DNA of 35,533 bases from an uncultured Dorea sp. (GTDB taxonomy: Bacteria > Bacillota > Clostridia > Lachnospirales > Lachnospiraceae): the NCBI GenBank assembly GCA_910579925.1, contig CAJTVY010000036.1, positions 1 through 35,533 on the forward strand, written 5' to 3'. Shown here in pieces: positions 1 through 8,112 of the stretch. A program made the position numbers and the translations under genes. Within the stretch, counting starts at the first letter, position 1, and the number at the start of each line of letters is the position of its first letter. The notes beneath the pieces are model-generated. The model was not told the origin of the DNA and ran no database searches. It was given only the letters and a program-made list of their open reading frames with translations.

Positions 1-128
1 ATATTTTTGACTCGTATTGATGAGTAATGTTTGAAACACCAATATAAGATTGACAATACTCTTCTCATTCTTTCATTTCATCACTCTCAAGAATCAATCT
101 TTGGAAATAAACATAATACCTTAATTAC

Positions 129-374
129 TTACACCATACCAAAAAATTTTAACACAGCTCGTATAGCGGCTTCTTTCTCTGGCGGGTATTTCGGCTGTCT
201 GGAATCTTCCGATTTTGGCAGGTTATAGTTTGCTCTCTCAATAATACCGCATTTCTGCTTTACCTGTGCAATATGCAAGTTGCTGACTTTTAATCCTGTA
301 TGTTCCAGAACATAATCCGTAATATCCTCATAAGTCGTTTTACTCTCCGAAGTCGTCAAATCAAGCTCATCCAT
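129..374 (-). CDS. Small rlmD-tail-associated protein, outer copy (81 aa)
   Basis: Encodes a soluble protein of 81 residues, with a TYEDITDYVLEHTGLKVSN stretch, a QVKQKCGI motif and a C-terminal PPEKEAAIR segment. It resembles the C-terminal extension that I recall following the VExVxLLSK tail in some clostridial RumA/RlmD proteins and large serine recombinases; this is memory, not a search. The ATG is in the same frame as the recombinase fragment upstream and is separated from it by two TAG codons (one ending the fragment, one just before the ATG). No good ribosome binding site precedes it, so it may be a stranded extension rather than an independent gene. A second copy lies at 2034-2282 and differs mainly in its last dozen residues. 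Molecular function is unknown. Confidence 0.5.
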   Translation of the reverse strand: MDELDLTTSESKTTYEDITDYVLEHTGLKVSNLHIAQVKQKCGIIERANYNLPKSEDSRQPKYPPEKEAAIRAVLKFFGMV

Positions 375-440
375 CTATAATTCCACATTGATATGCTTCA
401 ACTAATTTGATTTAAGTTTGGAAAGCAAAGCGACACTCTC
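162..440. repeat. 279-bp direct repeat, copy A (att-like, outer)
   Basis: Matches 2070-2348 at a constant offset of 1908 bp with only scattered differences, concentrated in the first 70 bp. It contains most of the small ORF and the codons for VESVALLSKLKSN, here fused to a recombinase fragment. Similarity fades abruptly just outside both ends. Together the two copies bracket a 1.6-kb segment, as expected for the ends of an element that inserts at the 3' end of rlmD. Confidence 0.85.
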
Positions 441-803
441 GACATAATTATCGTTGTCCAAACCTATACTTAAATCATTTTTAATAATCAGCAGCTTAAA
501 CCAAATTGATTTAAGCCACTGACCAATGTGTTTGCGTTCCTCATAAATCTGTATTTCATCAATCAACGCTTCAATAAGCTGTCGCCGTTCCACATCATTC
601 ATAGCGAAATACAATTTGTCAAAACAAATCAATACTTTGTAAATATTATCTCCTGTGACTTTTTCGGCTTCGATAGATGTCTTTTTCGCTCTGGCATCAA
701 TCAACTGTGATTCCAGTTCCTCTATCTTGTCATATTTCTTGGTCTATTGCGGTTTGCTACTATAATCATCTTTACTAAAATTACTGCCATTTCCTTCTAT
801 CAT
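402..803 (-). pseudogene. Large serine recombinase, C-terminal remnant
   Basis: Only the C-terminal part of a large serine recombinase remains. The readable part (about 100 aa from 704 down) contains NIYKVLICFDKLYFAMNDVERRQLIEALIDEIQIYEERK-like sequence and ends in YVESVALLSKLKSN. Upstream the same frame continues through KKYDKIEELESQ, a typical coiled-coil stretch, but is cut by TAG at 744-746; before that only about 19 further residues are readable. The catalytic resolvase domain with its nucleophilic serine and the zinc-ribbon/recombinase domain are missing, so the protein cannot be active. The final residues are the same as those of the rlmD product, consistent with recombination inside that motif. 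This is the integrase of a degraded element inserted at rlmD. Confidence 0.75.
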
Positions 804-975
804 AAGTTTCTTGACACATTATCCTTTCAGCATTAATGTCATCAATGCTGTTTCTACACTTACTCCATCATTATGCCACAATATTCCGTTATTCAACAGC
901 ATATTAAATCAAAAGTGACACTAATAAATGTTATACAGAAATCAATTTATAATGTCTTTGTTATTCGCATCAAAC
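804..975. other. Non-coding, decayed sequence inside the remnant element
   Basis: AT-rich stretch between the recombinase remnant and the end of the DUF2971 gene. No supported ORF, terminator or repeat was seen. It probably holds eroded element sequence. Confidence 0.4.
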
Positions 976-2016
976 TCAATCATATTTTCTTATCGGAATA
1001 TTTGAATGGGCAATTTTCACATTTTCTAATTTCTTCATCCATAATAAGTTTCTTATCCCAAGTTCAAACATTGAATCAGTTTCTTTTTCATATGGATTAA
1101 TAGTTATTCTTTTTATACTTTCCGGCTTAAATTTATAATCCACATATGGAATTAAAATATTCCCTTTCTTAAAAACGCCTTTGGCTTTTATTTCATCAAC
1201 TAAAGTCTCTGCTAGTAATAAATCCTCTGGAATTTTTAATACAGTTCTATATTCTTCTTCGCTTCTAAACGATTCATTTTTAAAAAAGCATCGCATATTA
1301 TTTATTGCCTCTTTAAAGGCATATAAAATTGAACCTTTATATTTTTCCAAATTATCTTCTACTTCTTCAAAAATCTTTGCTAATCTATTCAGCAACTCTA
1401 CAACACACTTCTCCTTATCATCTCTCGAATACAAAATTAATCTGCGATAAATCATAATATCGTTGCTTAATTTTTCCCCAATATTGACTTCTGTTTTTTC
1501 GCATCCTTTAAACATATTCCAAGCAAAATCAAAAACCACATTAAGTCCAGCAGTTGTAGTACCATAGTAATTCCACATACTAAGCGAATCGCTATTTGTA
1601 GAAAATGAGCATGTATATGTATGATAGAATGTCTGTTTAAAATCATGCTCCATTCGCGAAAAACCTATATAAGATTGTTTATACTCCTCCAATTCGCAAA
1701 TCGCTTTACTATTTAAAAGAAACTCTCTGAAACTTGAGGGATAGTGTATTCCATTCAGCACTTCTTTTATAAGTGGTATAATCTCTACAAATTCCGTTGA
1801 ATCATTCAAAAAACGAACATCCGTAAAACGTAACGATTTATCTTTGAGAATTGAATTTAACGTATCAACTGTACAGTAATGGCATATTCCAGATGCTTTA
1901 TTTGCAAATCCATCTACTTTATATAAATCAATTACCGACTCACCTTTATATGGCGTATTTAAAAAATGACTTTGAGCAATTGCCATACATTTTGATCTAA
2001 TACATCCATCCGTCAT
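976..2016 (-). CDS. DUF2971 family protein
   Basis: A 346-residue soluble protein. The motif order fits DUF2971: an N-terminal HYCTVDTLNSILKDKSLRFTDVRFLND-like block (about residues 41-68), a central SFSTNSDSLSMWNYYG block followed by GLNVVFDF, and a C-terminal KNESFRSEEEYRTV block. The family has no established biochemical role that I can state; members are common in accessory regions. The ATG is preceded by GAGGAG at a good distance, and the frame is open over its full length, so the gene looks intact although the neighbouring recombinase is broken. It lies alone between the two 279-bp repeats and is therefore cargo of the remnant element. A host-defence or stress role is possible but is only inference from position. 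Confidence 0.75.
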   Translation of the reverse strand: MTDGCIRSKCMAIAQSHFLNTPYKGESVIDLYKVDGFANKASGICHYCTVDTLNSILKDKSLRFTDVRFLNDSTEFVEIIPLIKEVLNGIHYPSSFREFLLNSKAICELEEYKQSYIGFSRMEHDFKQTFYHTYTCSFSTNSDSLSMWNYYGTTTAGLNVVFDFAWNMFKGCEKTEVNIGEKLSNDIMIYRRLILYSRDDKEKCVVELLNRLAKIFEEVEDNLEKYKGSILYAFKEAINNMRCFFKNESFRSEEEYRTVLKIPEDLLLAETLVDEIKAKGVFKKGNILIPYVDYKFKPESIKRITINPYEKETDSMFELGIRNLLWMKKLENVKIAHSNIPIRKYD

Positions 2017-2033
2017 AATAATCTCCTCATTGT

Positions 2034-2282
2034 TTATTTAATCATTTGAAAATGTTCCAATGCCTCCCTTATAGCGGCTTCTTTCTCTGGCGGACATTTT
2101 GGCTGTCTGGAGTTTTCCGATTTCGGCAGGTTATAATTCACCCTCTCAATAATACCGCATTTCTGCTTTACCTGTGCAATATGCAAGTTGCTGACTTTTA
2201 ATCCTGTATGTTCCAGAACATAATCCGTAATATCCTCATAAGTCGTTTTACTCTCCGAAGTCGTCAAATCAAGCTCATCCAT
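2034..2282 (-). CDS. Small rlmD-tail-associated protein, inner copy (82 aa)
   Basis: Near-identical paralogue of the 81-aa ORF at 129-374, differing at a few internal positions and in the C-terminus (IREALEHFQMIK against IRAVLKFFGMV). It lies directly after rlmD in the same frame: the rlmD stop TAG (2310-2312) is followed by eight codons (LKHINVEL), a second TAG (2283-2285) and then this ATG. LKHINVEL looks like linker of a once continuous RlmD C-terminal extension. There is no convincing ribosome binding site. Either it is expressed by reinitiation or readthrough after rlmD, or it is no longer translated. Function unknown. Confidence 0.5.
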   Translation of the reverse strand: MDELDLTTSESKTTYEDITDYVLEHTGLKVSNLHIAQVKQKCGIIERVNYNLPKSENSRQPKCPPEKEAAIREALEHFQMIK

Positions 2283-2348
2283 CTATAATTCCACATTGAT
2301 ATGCTTCAACTAATTTGATTTAAGTTTGGAAAGCAAAGCGACACTCTC
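2070..2348. repeat. 279-bp direct repeat, copy B (att-like, at rlmD)
   Basis: Partner of copy A (162-440). It overlaps the last codons of rlmD and most of the downstream small ORF. Because the rlmD reading frame and its conserved HVESVALLSK tail are kept intact here, the element seems to have supplied a replacement 3' end on integration. Confidence 0.85.
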
Positions 2349-3722
2349 AACATGATAAGTCCCCGGAAATAAATCAATCCCCCTTATCCTCTCCACCCGA
2401 TATCCTCGCCCCTGCAGCATCTCCAGATCCCGCACCAGACTGGTGGGCTTACACGCAATATACACCATCCTCTCCACCCCGAAATCAAGTATCTTCCGAA
2501 GCGCCTTCGGATTCACACCATCCCTCGGCGGATCCAGTACGATCAAGTCCGGCACTTCACCCAGTTCATCAATCACCTGCAGCACATCCCCCGCCCAGAA
2601 TGAACAGTTCACAAGCCCGTTCCCTCTGGCATTCTCCTTCGCAGCCTCCACGGCTTCTTCGACAATCTCCACCCCCGTCACCTTACCGGCGACCGGCGCA
2701 AGAATCTGCGCAATGGTTCCCGTCCCACTGTACAGATCAAAAACCACCTTGTCCCTTGTCTCCCCTATAAATTCCCTGACCGTCTCATACAATACCTCCG
2801 CCCCAAGGGAATTGGTCTGAAAGAAAGAAAAAGGCGTAATCTTAAACCGCATTCCCAGCAGTTCTTCATAGAAATAATCCCGTCCATAGAGAACCTGCGT
2901 TCCCTCATCCCGAACCACATCCGCCACACTGTCATTCCTGGTGTGAAGAATCCCGGCAACTTCACCCTTGAGCGAAAGAGAAAGCAGACGTCTCGTCCAC
3001 TCCTTCCCATCGAACTGCTGATCAGAAGCATTTCCCCCCAGACAACGTCCCTGAACAACCGCCCCGGTTGTCACCAGGTCAATCAGGATCTCTCCCGTCT
3101 TCGCCGCCTTTCTAACCAGCAAATGACGAAAAAAACCTTCGTGGCGCATCCTGTGATAATAAGGAAGCCCCGTCTCTTTCGCATATTCCAGCGTGCAGAC
3201 AAGCACCTGCCGTAAGTCCTCGTCCACAATCTGACATTCCGGTACATTGACAATGTCATGGAAACTTCCCCGCCTGTGCATCCCCAGAGCAAGCGGGCCG
3301 TCCTTATACTCGTCCCCAAACGAAAATTCCATCTTATTGCGGTATCCACTCTTCACCGGGCTGGGTCTGACTCCCTCCCAGATATAATCGCCGTCAACAG
3401 CCCCATCCATCATCTCTTTCAACTGAGTTTCCTTCAACTTCAACTGCTCCTCGTAGGGGAGATTCTGGTAGGTACATCCCCCGCACTGCCCGAAATGCGG
3501 ACATGGCGAGGGAATCTCCAGATCAGAAGGGGCGATTACCTCCAATATGCGCCCCTCTGCCTTTCCCTTGCGGACCTTATTGATCGAGAATCTTACCTTC
3601 TGTCCTGGAATCCCATTCTTCACAGTAATCACCCGTTCCTCCGAAGGAAGCGTGATCTTCCCATGATTCGGGAATTCCACCCTGTCTATCACACCTTCAT
3701 ATACCTGACCCTTTTTCATCAT
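2310..3722 (-). CDS. rlmD: 23S rRNA (uracil-5-)-methyltransferase RlmD/RumA family
   Basis: A 470-aa SAM-dependent RNA methyltransferase that makes 5-methyluridine in 23S rRNA (the exact uridine cannot be assigned from sequence). Domain order: TRAM RNA-binding domain (residues 1-60); iron-sulphur cysteines C74, C80, C83 (CPHFGQCGGC) and C163; and a Rossmann methyltransferase domain with FDLYSGTGTIAQ (about 328-339), LDPPRDG (about 396-402) and catalytic C424 in YIACKPTSL. Length is normal. ATG is preceded by GAGGAG. The last residues HVESVALLSKLKSN lie inside an att-like repeat, so the C-terminus may have been replaced by a mobile element without loss of the frame. It lies 40 nt after the NYN gene and is probably co-transcribed with it. 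Confidence 0.93.
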   Translation of the reverse strand: MMKKGQVYEGVIDRVEFPNHGKITLPSEERVITVKNGIPGQKVRFSINKVRKGKAEGRILEVIAPSDLEIPSPCPHFGQCGGCTYQNLPYEEQLKLKETQLKEMMDGAVDGDYIWEGVRPSPVKSGYRNKMEFSFGDEYKDGPLALGMHRRGSFHDIVNVPECQIVDEDLRQVLVCTLEYAKETGLPYYHRMRHEGFFRHLLVRKAAKTGEILIDLVTTGAVVQGRCLGGNASDQQFDGKEWTRRLLSLSLKGEVAGILHTRNDSVADVVRDEGTQVLYGRDYFYEELLGMRFKITPFSFFQTNSLGAEVLYETVREFIGETRDKVVFDLYSGTGTIAQILAPVAGKVTGVEIVEEAVEAAKENARGNGLVNCSFWAGDVLQVIDELGEVPDLIVLDPPRDGVNPKALRKILDFGVERMVYIACKPTSLVRDLEMLQGRGYRVERIRGIDLFPGTYHVESVALLSKLKSN

Positions 3723-3762
3723 CTTTTACTCCTCTGTCTGAAATCTCAGATTACCTTATCCT

Positions 3763-4698
3763 TTAAATTCCTTTCTTATACTTTGCCTTCAGAATCGTTC
3801 CTTCCTGGTCCACCTCAATCCTGTCAATACTCTTAACATACTGATTGAACTGCGCATACCCATAATCGCTGATTCTGAAATCTGCATACTCTTCATATAC
3901 TTTATTGCCAAGGGTACTGAGTTCAATCCCGTTCCTCCCTGCCTTCTTTACCAGGTAGACCACATACCGGTCAATATCCTCCTTCATGCCCCAGTCTTCC
4001 TTCAGCGCTACTGACACAAGATTCCCATGCTTGATAAGCTGAATTCTGGAAAACTCCTCCAGAAACTTCGACAGCATATTATAACCGTAACTGCGGACGT
4101 CAAAATCTGGATACAGGCTTACCAGACGACTGCCCACTTCCCCAAGTCCGGTCACCTTATTGTCATCCTGGTTCTCAATAATCATCTTGATAATCGCATC
4201 TTCGATCTTCTCCTTACTCAGGCTGTCATGGGCCTCCTCGGTCTTCGTACTTCCCGGCTCCTGCTCTGACAGCAGGTTCTCCAGTATGGTAAATTTATCG
4301 CACGCCTTGCGAAACGGCTCCGGCGTCTTGTTCTCTCCCATGCCGATCACCATCTTGGCGCTCTCCCGGATCCGTGTCACCAGACGTGTAAAATCACTGT
4401 CACTGGACACGATACAGAACCCGTCCACATCATTCGTATATAAAATATCCATAGCGTCAATAATCATCGCCGAATCCGTAGCATTCTTCCCCTGAGTATA
4501 ACTAAACTGCTGAATCGGCATAATTGAATTGGTCAGAAGCTCGTCCTTCCAACTGGAATGCTGTGTGTTCGTCCAGTCTCCATAAATTCTTTTATAGGTG
4601 ATCACACCATACTTCGATAACTCCGTAAGTATAGGTTTGATATACTTCGCAGATACGTTATCTGCATCTATCAGTAATGCATAACACTGTTCATCCAT
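3763..4698 (-). CDS. NYN-domain putative RNase with two OST-HTH/LOTUS domains
   Basis: A 311-aa cytosolic protein. Residues 5-140 form a NYN (PIN-like, LabA/DUF88) domain with the expected acidic residues: LIDADN (D11, D13), TDSAMIIDAMD (D75, D81) and SSDSDF (D100, D102). Two OST-HTH/LOTUS repeats follow, about 162-225 and 238-300, each with the SYGY or DYGY-type core. This architecture is known for proteins predicted to bind and cut RNA; the target is not known. I chose the ATG at 4698 because AAGGAG lies just upstream and the NYN strand begins immediately; the longer frame starting further upstream adds a basic tail that does not look like the family. It lies upstream of rlmD, 40 nt away, which suggests a shared link to RNA metabolism. 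Confidence 0.85.
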   Translation of the reverse strand: MDEQCYALLIDADNVSAKYIKPILTELSKYGVITYKRIYGDWTNTQHSSWKDELLTNSIMPIQQFSYTQGKNATDSAMIIDAMDILYTNDVDGFCIVSSDSDFTRLVTRIRESAKMVIGMGENKTPEPFRKACDKFTILENLLSEQEPGSTKTEEAHDSLSKEKIEDAIIKMIIENQDDNKVTGLGEVGSRLVSLYPDFDVRSYGYNMLSKFLEEFSRIQLIKHGNLVSVALKEDWGMKEDIDRYVVYLVKKAGRNGIELSTLGNKVYEEYADFRISDYGYAQFNQYVKSIDRIEVDQEGTILKAKYKKGI

Positions 4699-4782
4699 CT
4701 CATTCTCCTTTTTCTTCTTCCTGGTCAATGCAGACCGCTTACAGACGGCAATTCTTCTAATACACATCAGCGCGCTCTCACG

Positions 4783-4835
4783 AAAAAAGCAGGAAAGATG
4801 CCCTTTTCTTCAACTGATAGGCCTCCAACCTGCTT
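4783..4835 (-). terminator. Probable terminator after the small membrane protein gene
   Basis: On the minus strand AAGCAGG pairs with CCTGCTT across a long loop (about 35 nt) and is followed by a T-rich stretch at 4788-4783. It lies between the small membrane gene and the NYN gene, so it would separate the two transcription units. The long loop lowers confidence. Confidence 0.4.
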
Positions 4836-4865
4836 CCTCTATCGTACGTCCTACGACATATTCTC

Positions 4866-5108
4866 TTATACCTGATCATCTTCATTGAAGAAATCATCAT
4901 CAAAATCGTCCTCGAAATCTTCTTCGAAGTCTTCGAGATAATCGGGTGTAAAAAAACAATATACCGCATAAGCGATTGCTGCAATACCAGCAACTGCGCC
5001 CATGATTGCAAGAACCCACAAAAGCGTCTTGCTGGTCTTGTCTTCTTCCTTCTTATTCATCAGCTCACTCAATCTTGATGCTGCAATCAGCTCTTCAACT
5101 TTATTCAT
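4866..5108 (-). CDS. Small membrane protein with acidic C-terminal tail
   Basis: Encodes 80 residues: a charged N-terminal helix (1-26), one transmembrane segment (about 28-52, LLWVLAIMGAVAGIAAIAYAV), and a very acidic tail (about 55-80, repeated DFEDDF-type units). The pattern resembles small uncharacterised membrane proteins of Lachnospiraceae (similar to DUF4366-type); I cannot assign a function. The ATG follows GGGAG, and TATAAT-like sequences at about 5150-5165 may be its promoter. It lies between pcrA and the NYN gene on the same strand, with hairpins on both sides, so it is probably a single-gene unit. Confidence 0.7.
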   Translation of the reverse strand: MNKVEELIAASRLSELMNKKEEDKTSKTLLWVLAIMGAVAGIAAIAYAVYCFFTPDYLEDFEEDFEDDFDDDFFNEDDQV

Positions 5109-5208
5109 GCTCCCACATCCTTTCCATATGCTCTTTCCAGCACTTCAAATATTATAGATATTATAACACTATATTTTTAAGATTACTACACATTTCTGGA
5201 AATCTTTT

Positions 5209-5230
5209 TAAAAAGTGTAACAGCTACACT
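5209..5230 (-). terminator. Short terminator overlapping the pcrA stop codon
   Basis: Minus-strand AGTGTA pairs with TACACT around a 5-nt loop, followed by five T residues. The stem overlaps the last codon region of pcrA. The stem is only 6 bp, so it may be a weak terminator. Confidence 0.4.
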
Positions 5231-7460
5231 ATATCTTCTGAAGTTTCGCAAAAGCTGCAAACATTTTCTTGGTGCCCCGTTCGTCAAATTCAACCGTCAC
5301 CTCATAATCCCGGCCGCCTTCCACGATCGCTTTCACGGTTCCTTCCCCAAACTTGCTATGTCTTACCCGGTCGCCCGCCTCGTATGCAAGCTTCCCGCCG
5401 GAAGGTGCGCCGAACTGTCTGGCCGGCTTCTGAGCTGCGTACAGTTTCGTCTGAAACGCCTGTTTCGCCTGCCTGTATACATTCTTTACCGGCAGTTCTT
5501 CCACCGTTTTCTCAACCTTCGCTCCTGTTGATACCAGTTCCGGCGGTATCTCATTTAAGAAACGGGACATCCTGTTATACTGTGTCTCTCCCCGGATCAT
5601 ACGGCGCCTTGCACAGGTCAGCGTCAGATTCTTCTCGGCTCTGGTGATTCCTACATAGCAAAGCCGCCGTTCCTCCTCCAGATCCCCAGGATCCTCGGAA
5701 GTAATCGTCATATAACTTGGGAAAATCCCATCTTCCAGGCCCGCCAGATACACATGGGGGAACTCCAGCCCCTTGGCGCTATGTAACGTCATCAGCACAA
5801 CATAACCTTTGCTCGCATCCACACTGTCAATATCCGCCACCAGGGCTACCTCCGCCAGAAAGCCGCTGAGAGTCACGGGCTCATGCATCTCCTCGCAGGT
5901 CTCTTCGTAGGCCACAATCTTACTGATCAGCTCGTCAATATTCTCAATCCTGGCCTCAGCCTCTTCATCACCCTCAGCTTTCAGGCTCTCCACATATCCC
6001 GTCTCTTCAATGATCTCTTCCATCAGCTTAGATACAGACATCTCTTTCGCCGACATCTTAAAGTGCTCGATCAACGCCACAAACGACTCAAGCTTTGCCT
6101 GGCCCCTTCCAATATTGGGAATCAGATCTACCGCCAGAAGAGCCTCATAGAAACCGATTTCTCTCTCAGCGGCATATTCCTGGACACGGTTTATGCTGGT
6201 CAGACCGATTCCCCTCTTCGGCACATTGACAATCCTGCGCACTGCAAGGTCATCCTGCCCGTTATCTACGGTTTTCAGATAACAAAGCAGATCCTTGATC
6301 TCACGTCTTGCATAGAAATTAATGCCCCCTACCACCTTATACGGAATATTCTCTGTCACGAACTTCTCCTCAAACATACGGGACTGGGCATTGGTACGGT
6401 ACAGAATCGCATGATCCTGGTAGGAACATTCCCCCCGCTTCACATTCCTGCGGATATCATTTACAATATACTCTGCCTCGTCATACGCTGTATCGAACTG
6501 ACGAAGCGAAAGCTTCTCCCCCTCGCCGTTGGCTGTCCAAAGCGTCTTATCTTTGCGCCCCACGTTATGACGGATCACCGCATTAGCCGCATTGAGAATA
6601 TGCTCTGTAGACCGATAATTCTGTTCCAGCTTGATCACCCTGGCCTCTTCGAAAACCTGTTCAAAATCCAGGATATTCTTAATATTAGCCCCCCGGAACT
6701 TGTAAATGGACTGGTCGTCGTCCCCCACCACACAGAGATTCCTGTACTTTGAAGCCAGAATCCGCACCAGTTCAAACTGCACAGTATTCGTATCCTGGTA
6801 CTCGTCCACCATAATATATCGAAAACGCTCCTGATAATTTTCCAGCACGTCCGGGTGAGTCTGAAAAAGCTGTACGGTCTTCACCAGCAGATCGTCAAAA
6901 TCCAGCGAATTATTGGACCGAAGCTGCTTTTCGTACTCCTCATACACTTCTGCAATCTTCTGTCTGCCGTAATCCCCTTCTGCCCTGCGACGAAGTTCCT
7001 CTGGCGTCAGAAGTTCCTCTTTTGCATGTGACACTGCTCCCAGAAGCGACCGTTCCTTGTACACTTTGGTATCAATCTGCAGCATCTTACAGATATCCTT
7101 CATCAGCGTCTTCTGGTCATCGGTATCGTAGATGGTAAAATTCGTATCATACCCCAGCAGGCCGATATGTCTGCGAAGAATCCGTACGCACATAGAATGA
7201 AAGGTGCTTACCCATACGCTCTCTGCGCCAAACTCCACCAGTTTGTCCACACGTTCCCGCATCTCACCTGCCGCCTTGTTGGTAAATGTAATCGCCAGGA
7301 TATTCCAGGGATTAATGCCCATCTCCTCAATCAGATAGACAATCCTGTGGGTCAGCACCCTTGTCTTACCGGAACCGGCCCCTGCAAGCACCAGAAGCGG
7401 TCCTTCTGTATGAAGCACCGCCTCTCTCTGTTGTTCATTTAACGTATCGTATATACCCAC
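5229..7460 (-). CDS. pcrA: ATP-dependent DNA helicase PcrA/UvrD
   Basis: A superfamily 1A 3'-5' DNA helicase acting in nucleotide excision repair, replication restart and removal of RecA filaments (family knowledge). From the GTG at 7460 it has 743 aa, the usual PcrA length. Visible motifs: Walker A LAGAGSGKTRVLTHR, VDEYQDTN, GDDDQSIYKFRGA, QNYRS, the VMTLHSAKGLEFPHVYLAGLEDG segment and CYVGITRAEKNL. The C-terminus carries YEAGDRVRHSKFGEGTV, the Tudor-like module known to touch RNA polymerase in PcrA. The start is a choice: GTG gives VGIYDTLNEQQ, matching the usual MxIYDxLNxxQ start, while an in-frame ATG seven codons upstream is also possible. A promoter at 7525-7553 precedes it, so it is transcribed apart from the rib operon. 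Confidence 0.95.
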   Translation of the reverse strand: MGIYDTLNEQQREAVLHTEGPLLVLAGAGSGKTRVLTHRIVYLIEEMGINPWNILAITFTNKAAGEMRERVDKLVEFGAESVWVSTFHSMCVRILRRHIGLLGYDTNFTIYDTDDQKTLMKDICKMLQIDTKVYKERSLLGAVSHAKEELLTPEELRRRAEGDYGRQKIAEVYEEYEKQLRSNNSLDFDDLLVKTVQLFQTHPDVLENYQERFRYIMVDEYQDTNTVQFELVRILASKYRNLCVVGDDDQSIYKFRGANIKNILDFEQVFEEARVIKLEQNYRSTEHILNAANAVIRHNVGRKDKTLWTANGEGEKLSLRQFDTAYDEAEYIVNDIRRNVKRGECSYQDHAILYRTNAQSRMFEEKFVTENIPYKVVGGINFYARREIKDLLCYLKTVDNGQDDLAVRRIVNVPKRGIGLTSINRVQEYAAEREIGFYEALLAVDLIPNIGRGQAKLESFVALIEHFKMSAKEMSVSKLMEEIIEETGYVESLKAEGDEEAEARIENIDELISKIVAYEETCEEMHEPVTLSGFLAEVALVADIDSVDASKGYVVLMTLHSAKGLEFPHVYLAGLEDGIFPSYMTITSEDPGDLEEERRLCYVGITRAEKNLTLTCARRRMIRGETQYNRMSRFLNEIPPELVSTGAKVEKTVEELPVKNVYRQAKQAFQTKLYAAQKPARQFGAPSGGKLAYEAGDRVRHSKFGEGTVKAIVEGGRDYEVTVEFDERGTKKMFAAFAKLQKI

Positions 7461-7524
7461 TCTTCCTTTATCCTCCCTCATCTGCATGTTCCCATGTCTG
7501 AATAGCACAAAAGTAACTGGATAT

Positions 7525-7553
7525 ATTATAGTGTTTTCTACTGAAAACTGCAA
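7525..7553 (-). promoter_or_regulatory. Sigma-A promoter for pcrA
   Basis: Minus strand: TTGCAG (-35), 17-nt spacer, TATAAT (-10). It lies 65 nt upstream of the chosen GTG start and downstream of ribH. Confidence 0.65.
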
Positions 7554-7604
7554 GAAACATTCCTGGTTTCCCTGATTTTATTTTCACATAACGTTACGAT
7601 TCTT

Positions 7605-8078
7605 CTACATCTGCCTCATCAGATTAACCATCTCAATGGCCGACAGCGCACAGTCGTACCCCTTGTTACCCGCCTTACTTCCTGCCCGCGCAATGGCCTG
7701 CTCAATATTCTCCGTGGTCACCACGCCGAACAACACGGGAATCCCTGTCGCAAGCCCTACCTGTGCCACGCCTTTGGAAACTTCGTTACACACATAATCA
7801 TAATGGGACGTATCCCCGCGGATCACCGCACCCACGCACACAACTGCGTCATATTTCCCCGACTGCGCCATCTTAGAGGCCACTACCGGGATTTCGAATG
7901 CTCCCGGCACCCAGGCGGCCGTAATATTCTCCTCTTCCACACCGTGGCGCACCAGGCCGTCTAACGCGCCGCCAAGCAGTTTGTTTACAATGATTTCGTT
8001 AAATCTGGACGCAACGATTCCGACCTTCATCCCTGCCGGCGCTACAACTTTTCCTTCCAATACCTGAATCTGTCTCAT
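7605..8078 (-). CDS. ribH: 6,7-dimethyl-8-ribityllumazine synthase
   Basis: Joins 5-amino-6-ribitylaminouracil with 3,4-dihydroxy-2-butanone 4-phosphate to form lumazine, the penultimate riboflavin step. 157 aa, full length. Motifs: GIVASRFNEIIVNKLLGGA near the N-terminus, WVPGAFEIPVVASKMA, CVGAVIRGDTSHYDYVC (containing the catalytic-loop histidine), and PVLFGVVTTENIEQAIARAG. Two ATGs are six nt apart; the downstream one is better placed behind AGGAGG (8-nt spacing against 2). Last gene of the rib operon, 34 nt after ribBA. Confidence 0.95.
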   Translation of the reverse strand: MRQIQVLEGKVVAPAGMKVGIVASRFNEIIVNKLLGGALDGLVRHGVEEENITAAWVPGAFEIPVVASKMAQSGKYDAVVCVGAVIRGDTSHYDYVCNEVSKGVAQVGLATGIPVLFGVVTTENIEQAIARAGSKAGNKGYDCALSAIEMVNLMRQM

Positions 8079-8112
8079 GTTCATTTCCTCCTTAATTTTT
8101 ATATAAAATTAT

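Noticed and set aside
5883..6752. Long plus-strand ORF (289 codons) inside pcrA
   Set aside because: Antisense shadow of the helicase gene; composition follows the complementary coding strand.
7554..7604. Terminator after ribH
   Set aside because: No stable stem followed by a T-run was found; the end of the rib transcript is not visible from sequence.
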